Shown: positions 1 to 4,796 of the stretch, piece by piece
Numbering within the stretch: the first letter of the stretch is position 1
How the letters are laid out: each line of letters opens with the position of its first letter
DNA from: UBA9732 sp031935845
GTDB taxonomy: Bacteria > Spirochaetota > Spirochaetia > Sphaerochaetales > Sphaerochaetaceae
Direction: 5' to 3'
Assembly: GCA_031935845.1 (NCBI GenBank)
Contig: JAJBWA010000103.1
Coordinates: 1-8,633, forward strand
Length of the DNA: 8,633 bases
Notes under the pieces: generated by a model
Told to the model about the DNA's origin: nothing
The model's database searches: none
The model's input: the letters and a program-made list of their open reading frames with translations, nothing else
Program-made: the position numbers and the translations under genes

Positions 1-160
1 CCTTTCAACTCCCGCATCCTCCCGGATGCGTATCACGAACAACTGATCGTTGATCTTCTGTTCGAATCTTGAATTGACTGGAAGCCCTCATAGCTTCCGT
101 ATTTCCTCTTTCCTTCGCTTAACTGTAAAGAACTTTATCTTGCCCGCCTTTCGGCGTGCG
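1..160 (-). promoter_or_regulatory. Probable rRNA operon leader (5' part of an rrn transcript)
   Basis: This reads as the untranslated leader of an rRNA operon running leftward out of the window; the 16S gene itself is not present. Seen on the minus strand: a transcription start expected near 160, a hairpin at 142-159 with a GAAA loop, a boxA-like element at 118-135, a 6-bp stem at 80-98, and a perfect 7-bp stem with a 4-nt loop at 13-30. No plausible coding frame was found. Bacterial rRNA leaders characteristically combine a strong promoter, boxA antitermination and several stems that flank 16S processing sites. That the transcript is rRNA is inferred from this combination, because no mature 16S sequence is visible. 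It could instead be the leader of another strongly expressed RNA. Confidence 0.55.
118..135 (-). promoter_or_regulatory. boxA-like antitermination element
   Basis: The minus strand reads AGTTCTTTACAGTTAAG, close to the rRNA boxA pattern (TGCTCTTT-ACA type) that is bound by NusB/NusE to protect untranslated rRNA transcripts from termination. It sits about 25-40 nt after the predicted start site, where boxA is expected. The match is by eye. Confidence 0.5.
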
Positions 161-166
161 TCATTG

Positions 167-195
167 AAGCTACCACAAAGGCATTTAATTGTCAA
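167..195 (-). promoter_or_regulatory. Strong sigma-70-type promoter for the predicted rRNA leader
   Basis: On the minus strand a perfect -35 TTGACA (190-195) is followed after 17 bp by TAGCTT (167-172) as -10. Directly upstream (about 198-215) is an A/T-rich run resembling an UP element, as found at rRNA promoters. The promoter lies about 50 bp after the stop codon of the yifB-like gene on the same strand. No clear terminator separates them, so some read-through from yifB into the operon is possible. Confidence 0.6.
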
Positions 196-243
196 CAACT
201 ATTTTCAAAAATATGCAACAAAATGCGCGCCCCGTAAAAATGC

Positions 244-1809
244 TCATTTCAGAGACCTCCAGTAATAGTCTCCGAGCCCGTACCGGCGCAGTTCCGCAGC
301 CCTGAGAAAGTCCTCCTCCCGGACATCCGCGCGGTCATCGTAATCCGCTATTGTCCTTGCAAGTGCAATTATTCCGATCTGGCTTCTTGAGCTGAGGATT
401 TCCCGCCTCTCCATACGGTTGAACAGGGAAATCTCGGAATTCAGCTTCAGCAGCGCAGACGTGCTGTAATGGATCTGTCCGTTGTATTCTACATTTTCTA
501 TATATCTATACCTCTCCCGCTGCCGGTCCACGGCCAGGGAGACTTTGTCAATGTAGTAGGCATCGTCCTTGTGCGGACCGCTGATCAGAGACAGCATGTC
601 CTTCTGCGGCGATACCGGCAGCCTGATGTCGAACCGTTCCAGAAGCTGGCGTCCGATGCGGCTCCAGTGGCTGGTGAGTTTCTGGGCCGTGCAGGTGCAG
701 ACCGACTCGGGATCACCGAGGGCACCGCAGGAGCAGGCGTTCATGTTGGCCACAAGCAGGAACCGGGCGGGATACGTCAGGACCTCGCCGCTGCGGGTGC
801 TCTGGGTGTAGCCCTTGTCGTATGTATCCTTGACGGTCTCCAGCAGCTTGGGAGTGAATTTGTTGAGCTCATCCAGGACCAGCGTCCCCATGTGGGCCAG
901 GGCGCCCTCCCCCGGCGACTTTGCCGAAGATCCGGACACGAACTGAGTCTGGGTGCAGTCGTGGCTGAGGATCCGCATGCGTTCCCTCATCTCAGGCCGC
1001 AGGGCGATGTCGTTGAGCTCGGCACACCCCAGGATGCGTGTCACCTCATCCCTTTCATGATCGGTGTAGTCCGGAAGCAGCAGATGCATGCGGCTGCAGA
1101 GCATGGTCTTTCCGACTCCTGGAGGCCCGAACAGCAGGGTGCTGTGGAAGCCGCCAGCCGCCATGGCAAGGGTTTTCTTCTCCTCATCAAGTCCGATGAT
1201 GTCCTCGAAAACAACAGACTTACGGCGCACAGGATCGGATGTCATCTCCATCAGCTGTGCCGTGCCGCAGATGAGGTCGCAGCAGATTCCGTAAACCTGA
1301 GTGAGATTCAGTGCCCGGATGACCGTAATGCCCTTCTCTTCAAGGATCCTGCGCCGCTCCGCTTCCGGTATGGACACAGGTATCATGCAGACCCTGCAGC
1401 CGGCATTGGCCGCGGCCTCAAGGGCTCCCACAGTCTGCGGGGACTGCAGGACGTTTCCGTCCAGGGTAAGCTCGCCGGCAATCATGATGCTGACGGGATC
1501 CGGGCAGAAGGCCTCCTTCTGCCTGTTCATTGCGCACAGGATCGAGCATGCCAGCGGAAGGTCCAGCAGCGTGCTGTCCTTTGACTGGCTCGCCGGGCTC
1601 AGGTTCACCAGTATCCTGCTCTGCGGGAACTTGAAGTCACAGCTTCTGAGGGCGCAGCGCACACGCTCGCGCGCCTCCTTCACGCTGGCTCCGGGAAGAC
1701 CGGTGATGTCAAAGCCCGGAAAACCGTTCCTGATGCTGCACTCCACCATCACGCTGTGGCCGAAGTAGCCCTTGTCGATGTAACCGATGATTCTGATTCT
1801 GTCTGTCAT
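244..1809 (-). CDS. yifB: YifB/ComM-family AAA+ ATPase (Mg-chelatase-like), divergent
   Basis: Encodes 521 residues, near the usual family length of about 500-510. Order of parts: N-terminal S5-fold ChlI-like domain (about 1-170, with the family-typical GFDITGLPGASVKEARERV segment at 29-50), AAA+ Mg-chelatase core (about 200-400), and C-terminal helical domain (about 420-515). Walker A is GPPGVGKT (228-235) and Walker B is LVLDE (310-314). A CxC...CxC cluster (C359, C361, C371, C373) matches the family's cysteine motif, followed by LLERFDIRLPVS (389-400). ComM is known in naturally transformable bacteria as a hexameric branch-migration helicase acting on recombination intermediates; the role in spirochaetes is untested. 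The start is fixed by AAAGGAG 7 nt before the ATG. Oddities: the normally conserved RPFR-PHH stretch before Walker B is replaced by sequence with a single H-D (residues 283-284), and DELPEF reads DELNKF. It is transcribed away from the cyclase gene and towards the rRNA leader. Confidence 0.9.
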   Translation of the reverse strand: MTDRIRIIGYIDKGYFGHSVMVECSIRNGFPGFDITGLPGASVKEARERVRCALRSCDFKFPQSRILVNLSPASQSKDSTLLDLPLACSILCAMNRQKEAFCPDPVSIMIAGELTLDGNVLQSPQTVGALEAAANAGCRVCMIPVSIPEAERRRILEEKGITVIRALNLTQVYGICCDLICGTAQLMEMTSDPVRRKSVVFEDIIGLDEEKKTLAMAAGGFHSTLLFGPPGVGKTMLCSRMHLLLPDYTDHERDEVTRILGCAELNDIALRPEMRERMRILSHDCTQTQFVSGSSAKSPGEGALAHMGTLVLDELNKFTPKLLETVKDTYDKGYTQSTRSGEVLTYPARFLLVANMNACSCGALGDPESVCTCTAQKLTSHWSRIGRQLLERFDIRLPVSPQKDMLSLISGPHKDDAYYIDKVSLAVDRQRERYRYIENVEYNGQIHYSTSALLKLNSEISLFNRMERREILSSRSQIGIIALARTIADYDDRADVREEDFLRAAELRRYGLGDYYWRSLK

Positions 1810-1872
1810 AGGTTGGCTCCTTTAATTGCCCGCCTATACGAACAAAGTGTAGAAAATATTTCAGTTTTCCTG

Positions 1873-1919
1873 AAAAAAAGTGAAAAAACACAGAAAAAAA
1901 CGGTATTTCAGGGGAAAAA
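1873..1919. other. Phased A-tracts (predicted curved DNA) in divergent spacer
   Basis: Runs of A at 1873-1879, 1883-1888, 1894-1900 and 1915-1919 have centres about 10, 11 and 20 bp apart, close to one or two helical turns, the arrangement that gives intrinsic bending. A 6-bp inverted repeat (1859-1864 with 1870-1875) abuts the first tract. The element lies between the divergent yifB-like and cyclase genes, upstream of both. A regulatory effect is inference. Confidence 0.5.
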
Positions 1920-1955
1920 CCGCTGTCATGCGGACCAAATAAACTAAACAACTCG

Positions 1956-1984
1956 TTGATTCAGTATCCCCATTCGGCTAGAAT
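1956..1984 (+). promoter_or_regulatory. Sigma-70-type promoter of the diguanylate cyclase gene
   Basis: TTGATT (1956-1961), a 17-bp spacer, then TAGAAT (1979-1984), placing the start near 1991 and giving a leader of about 33 nt. The heptamer TTGATTC occurs twice, at 1956-1962 over the -35 and at 1984-1990 just after the -10. This could be an operator pair or chance. Confidence 0.65.
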
Positions 1985-2023
1985 TGATTCCAATCGCCAT
2001 AAACGGAGGACAGGAGACCGGAC

Positions 2024-3520
2024 GTGCACAAAGCAAGACTTTCCGAGACACTACGCCATATAGGTGCAAGAACCATTCTTCTTGCATTGCTGGTTCTGTC
2101 CATTACCATAGGCAGCGCAACATTCATCGGACTGCGTGTCTACAGTACGAAGAAGCAGGTCCTCCAGCAGCAGGGCGAGATGATTGCAAAGGAAGCCGCG
2201 ATGGAATACACGCGGTATCTCCATACGCATGAGAACATCGTCAGACTGGTCACCTTCACGGTGGACTCATTCATATCCGGCGGAGAAAGCAACGCAGAGA
2301 TCGAACGATACCTGACGGATCAGACCACATATCTTCTGGCCACGATAGCCCAGGACTCGACAGGCCTTTACGGATGGATCAACGGAGAATATCTGGACGG
2401 TGCAGGCTGGGTTCCTGACGGGGATTATGTTGCCACAGAGCGCCCGTGGTACACACAGGCAGTTAGTTCGGGTCAGAAGGTCACTTTCGTGGAGCCTTAT
2501 CTCGATGCAAACACCGGCACCATAATGATTACGGTATCAGGTCTTCTCGACGACGGACGCAGCGTAATAGCGCTGGACGTCAGCCTGAATGCAATCCAGA
2601 AGATAGTCGAACGCATATCCTCTACCACCGAGGGCAGCCAGGCATTCGTGATCGATGAAAGCGGAATCGTTGTCGCACACTCATCCGCCGACCAGATCGG
2701 AAGGAACTACCTGCGCGAGTCGGACAGCGTGGGAAATGTAGCGGCAAAAATGCTGCTCAATGAAGGACAGCTGAAGTTCGACGTCGATACTGCAGACGGC
2801 AATTACTCGGTCTATGCGGATGCACTTGACGGCGGATGGTACAGCGTGAGCCTCATCAATGCAGACATCTGGTACGGCCCGCTCAAGTGGACGATAACCC
2901 TGTTCGCAATCGTGCTTGGACTGATCCTGACTTTCATAGTCATTGCCTTCATTCGCCTGAGTGCCAAGAACCTTGCCCTCCAGAACCTCCACAACCGCAT
3001 AACGCAGGAAGAAAAGCGGGGTCATGAACTTGAGATGCTGTCCGAGACCGACCGCATGACCGGTCTCTTCGACCGTGTCAGCGGAAAACGCCGCGTAGAC
3101 AAATGGCTGAAGTCGAGTGTCGGCGGCATGTTCCTCGAGATGGACATCGACCACTTCAAGATGATCAACGACACATACGGCCATCAGGCCGGGGATCAGG
3201 TCATTCTTGCCCTTACGAAGGCACTGAAGGACACATTCCGCACCAACGACATCACCATGCGTCTTGGCGGCGACGAGTTCGGCGTGTTTGCAATCGGAAT
3301 CACGAACCGTAAAAACGGGGAAGCACTGATCGAAAGGCTTTTCAAGGTTGTCGATGCGGCAGACATTCCCCAGCTCCACGGTAAGAAATACTGCATAAGT
3401 GTCGGCGCGGCATTATGCTCCCGCGTAGGAAAGATGACGTTCGAGGAGCTCTATGCCAGAGCCGATGAGGCTCTGTACCTCAGCAAGAAGGAAAACGGTA
3501 ATTTCGTCACCTTCAATTGA
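2024..3520 (+). CDS. Membrane diguanylate cyclase: dCACHE sensor plus GGDEF domain
   Basis: Predicted inner-membrane enzyme making cyclic di-GMP from two GTP. Its 498 residues run: short cytosolic tail, TM1 (about 17-37), periplasmic dCACHE sensor (about 40-287), TM2 (about 290-312), short linker, GGDEF domain (about 335-498). The catalytic domain looks intact: DRMTGLFDR (343-351), MDIDHFKMIND (373-383), the active-site GGDEF itself (415-419), and an RxxD inhibitory site, RTND (406-409), five residues before it, so product feedback is expected. The sensor contains Y135, R140, W142, Y143, Y159, D161 and D185, the pattern known for amino-acid-binding dCACHE domains; the ligand is inferred. The start is GTG, chosen because AGGAG (2012-2016) lies 7 nt upstream and TM1 follows; a second purine-rich GGAGGA (2005-2010) precedes it. 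It is probably monocistronic. No EAL or HD-GYP partner is nearby. Confidence 0.93.
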   Translation: MHKARLSETLRHIGARTILLALLVLSITIGSATFIGLRVYSTKKQVLQQQGEMIAKEAAMEYTRYLHTHENIVRLVTFTVDSFISGGESNAEIERYLTDQTTYLLATIAQDSTGLYGWINGEYLDGAGWVPDGDYVATERPWYTQAVSSGQKVTFVEPYLDANTGTIMITVSGLLDDGRSVIALDVSLNAIQKIVERISSTTEGSQAFVIDESGIVVAHSSADQIGRNYLRESDSVGNVAAKMLLNEGQLKFDVDTADGNYSVYADALDGGWYSVSLINADIWYGPLKWTITLFAIVLGLILTFIVIAFIRLSAKNLALQNLHNRITQEEKRGHELEMLSETDRMTGLFDRVSGKRRVDKWLKSSVGGMFLEMDIDHFKMINDTYGHQAGDQVILALTKALKDTFRTNDITMRLGGDEFGVFAIGITNRKNGEALIERLFKVVDAADIPQLHGKKYCISVGAALCSRVGKMTFEELYARADEALYLSKKENGNFVTFN

Positions 3521-3523
3521 GGC

Positions 3524-4423
3524 CTACTTGGACCATTTGTCGATCAGTTCCTGTATCTCCTGATAGTTCTTGTCATCACCGGCGGTGTGAGTGGAGCGTG
3601 ACTTGTATACGTTCTGTGCATACTTCAGGATGACCAGTGCTTCCTGCTTGTCACTCATGGCAGAAAGCTTGGTGTTGGTCCACTTGGGCATTGCATCCGC
3701 ACCCTTGGAGCCCTCGTAGTAGGCATACTTGTCGAAGTTGCTCTTTGTCTCCTTGTCCCAGTTCTTCTGCATCTTTGCAATCTGCTTGGCGCGCTTGTCG
3801 GCAGACCAGCCGCGGTTGTACAGCATCTCGGCAAGAGCCTTGTAGGTTCCTCCGTAGATGTACTTTGCAGGGATGGTTTCACATGCAATCCTTGCATAGC
3901 TTATGGCATAATCTGAGTCTCCGCCGAAGAGTCCCGGAACGGAATCATAAAGGACGGCCAGCATGTACCAGGCCTCGGAGGAATCCAGAACCTTGAATTC
4001 ATCGGTGATCACCCTGAGGTCATCCTTCATGGGACCGACCTTGCTCAGCGAATTGAGGGCTCCCTTTGTCTGTCCCCAGCGGCCTACGTTGGCGCACTTC
4101 CAGAGATAGGCCAGATAGTTGGGAGAGGCTTCGATGGACTGCAGGGCATACTTCTCGCCCTCCTCGTAGATGGCGAACTTTCCGTTCTTGTCCTTCTCGT
4201 CGAGCTTGTCACCGAGTTCGACGCATACGCGTGAAAGCCTCCAGAGGACTTCGGACTTTTCCTTGTTGTCCTTTGCACTCCCCAGCATGGTCTGGAGCGT
4301 GTCATAGACCTTCTGCGGGTCCGTGCCGGAATCGTAAAGATTGTCCACAGATGTGAAATCAAGTGCGCAAAGTGTCATGGCGGCAACAAGCAGCATGACG
4401 AGCAACAGTGCCAGTTTCTTCAT
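3524..4423 (-). CDS. Exported TPR-like helical repeat protein, spirochaete type
   Basis: Encodes 299 residues. The N-terminus MKKLALLLVMLLVAAMTLCA is a classic signal peptide, so the protein should act in the periplasm or at the outer membrane. Cleavage may follow A20. C19 sits in MTLC, a poor lipobox, though spirochaete lipoboxes are relaxed. The remainder is predicted mostly helical, with TPR-like segments: about 56-71, 86-115, 148-160 (AWYMLAVLYDSVPG) and 168-205 (GGD, then YAISYARIACETIP, then LAEMLYNRGW). The PG-(L/F)-GGD and LAE-LY-RGW patterns resemble TPR/RMD-like proteins and TatT-type lipoproteins of spirochaetes. No precise function can be assigned. Start: an in-frame ATG 41 codons upstream exists, but the start at 4423 has GGGAG 6 nt upstream and begins exactly at the signal peptide. 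Its stop is 3 bp from the stop of the convergent cyclase gene, with no terminator visible between them. Confidence 0.8.
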   Translation of the reverse strand: MKKLALLLVMLLVAAMTLCALDFTSVDNLYDSGTDPQKVYDTLQTMLGSAKDNKEKSEVLWRLSRVCVELGDKLDEKDKNGKFAIYEEGEKYALQSIEASPNYLAYLWKCANVGRWGQTKGALNSLSKVGPMKDDLRVITDEFKVLDSSEAWYMLAVLYDSVPGLFGGDSDYAISYARIACETIPAKYIYGGTYKALAEMLYNRGWSADKRAKQIAKMQKNWDKETKSNFDKYAYYEGSKGADAMPKWTNTKLSAMSDKQEALVILKYAQNVYKSRSTHTAGDDKNYQEIQELIDKWSK

Positions 4424-4479
4424 AATGATCTCCCGTTCATCCCGCATCGGAGCGTGCAGGACAGTGTTTTCTATGATAT

Positions 4480-4509
4480 ATGATAGCACGGAACAGGAGA
4501 CGGATGTAA
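4480..4509 (-). promoter_or_regulatory. Possible promoter of the TPR-like gene
   Basis: On the minus strand, TTACAT (4504-4509), an 18-bp spacer, then TATCAT (4480-4485); a second TATCAT lies at 4473-4478. The predicted start gives a leader of about 50 nt. The -35 overlaps the last bases of the T-run of the upstream tRNA terminator, so the gene appears insulated from the tRNA operon and separately transcribed. Confidence 0.4.
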
Positions 4510-4537
4510 AAAAACTCCCATCCGGAATGGATGGGAG
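4508..4537 (-). terminator. Intrinsic terminator of the tRNA-Lys/tRNA-Glu operon
   Basis: On the minus strand a perfect 9-bp stem, CTCCCATCC paired with GGATGGGAG around a 5-nt loop, is followed directly by seven Ts. It begins 6 nt after the tRNA-Glu 3' end. The plus strand has no T-run after the stem, so it works in one direction only. Confidence 0.93.
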
Positions 4538-4543
4538 CCTTGT

Positions 4544-4615
4544 CATCGCCCACGAGGATCGAACTCGTGTTGACGGGATGAAAACCCGTTGTCCTAACCA
4601 CTAGACGAGGGCGAC
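4544..4615 (-). tRNA. trnE: tRNA-Glu (anticodon UUC)
   Basis: The 72-nt gene folds as a complete cloverleaf. The 5' acceptor strand GTCGCCC pairs with GGGCGAT, the T stem is ACGAG/CTCGT with a TTCGATC loop, and the anticodon stem is ACGGG/CCCGT around TTTTCAT, giving anticodon TTC (4580-4582). The D-arm segment TCTAGTGGTTAGGAC is typical of tRNA-Glu, as is discriminator G73. The terminal acceptor pair is G1-U72, a wobble, where G1-C72 is usual. CCA is not encoded, so it must be added by the CCA-adding enzyme. Second gene of a two-tRNA operon, 16 bp after tRNA-Lys. Confidence 0.96.
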
Positions 4616-4631
4616 ATAAGCTGTGGTTGCA

Positions 4632-4704
4632 TGAGCCAAGTTGGGTTCGAACCAACGACCCACGCCTTAAAAGGGCGTTGCTCTACCTACTGAGCTATTG
4701 GCCC
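4632..4704 (-). tRNA. trnK: tRNA-Lys (anticodon UUU)
   Basis: The 73-nt cloverleaf has acceptor strands GGGCCAA and TTGGCTC (one G-U at 2-71), D arm AGCTCAGTAGGTAGAGCA, anticodon stem ACGCC/GGCGT around CTTTTAA (anticodon TTT, 4669-4671), and T arm GTTGG-TTCGAAC-CCAAC. The discriminator is A73 and CCA is not encoded. It is the first gene of the tRNA operon, starting about 18 bp after the promoter -10. Confidence 0.97.
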
Positions 4705-4721
4705 AATCTCACAACAAATGG

Positions 4722-4750
4722 AGAGTAGCAAATGGAGGGCGGGATGTCAA
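4722..4750 (-). promoter_or_regulatory. Promoter of the tRNA-Lys/tRNA-Glu operon
   Basis: On the minus strand, TTGACA (4745-4750), exactly 17 bp, then TACTCT (4722-4727). Perfect -35 and spacing are typical of stable-RNA promoters. The -35 lies 6 bp from the -35 proposed for the divergent EF-G gene, so the two promoters are back to back. Confidence 0.8.
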
Positions 4751-4756
4751 CCGATT

Positions 4757-4784
4757 TTGATTAACAAACAAAATGATTTATGCT
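4757..4784 (+). promoter_or_regulatory. Candidate promoter of the first EF-G gene
   Basis: TTGATT (4757-4762), 16 bp, TATGCT (4779-4784). An overlapping alternative is TTAACA (4761-4766), 17 bp, TAGGAT (4784-4789). Either would start transcription at or just before the ATG at 4797 and leave almost no leader, so the assignment is uncertain. No better promoter was seen in the spacer. Confidence 0.4.
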
Positions 4785-4796
4785 AGGATTTTGCTC

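Noticed and set aside
50..265. Plus-strand frame of 71 codons
   Set aside because: It has no ribosome site, runs through the minus-strand rRNA-type promoter and leader, overlaps the end of yifB, and its product has no recognisable domain.
469..1584. Plus-strand frame of 371 codons opposite yifB
   Set aside because: It lies wholly antisense to a well-supported YifB homologue, and its translation is His/Gln/Arg-rich low-quality sequence typical of a shadow frame.
2681..3379. Minus-strand frame of 232 codons opposite the cyclase
   Set aside because: Antisense to the intact GGDEF domain, no ribosome site and no domain; a by-product of codon bias.
4361..4423. Lipoprotein signal (MTLC) in the TPR-like protein
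   Set aside because: Leucine immediately before the cysteine does not fit a normal lipobox; a signal peptidase I site is equally plausible, so no lipoprotein call is made.
4424..4546. 41-codon N-terminal extension of the TPR-like protein
   Set aside because: It would run through the tRNA terminator and candidate promoter; the internal ATG at 4423 has a good ribosome site and begins a signal peptide.
4773..4796. Upstream in-frame ATG giving 8 extra residues on the first EF-G
   Set aside because: No ribosome site lies before it, it sits inside the promoter-like sequence, and EF-G proteins normally begin close to RNIGIIAHIDAGKT.
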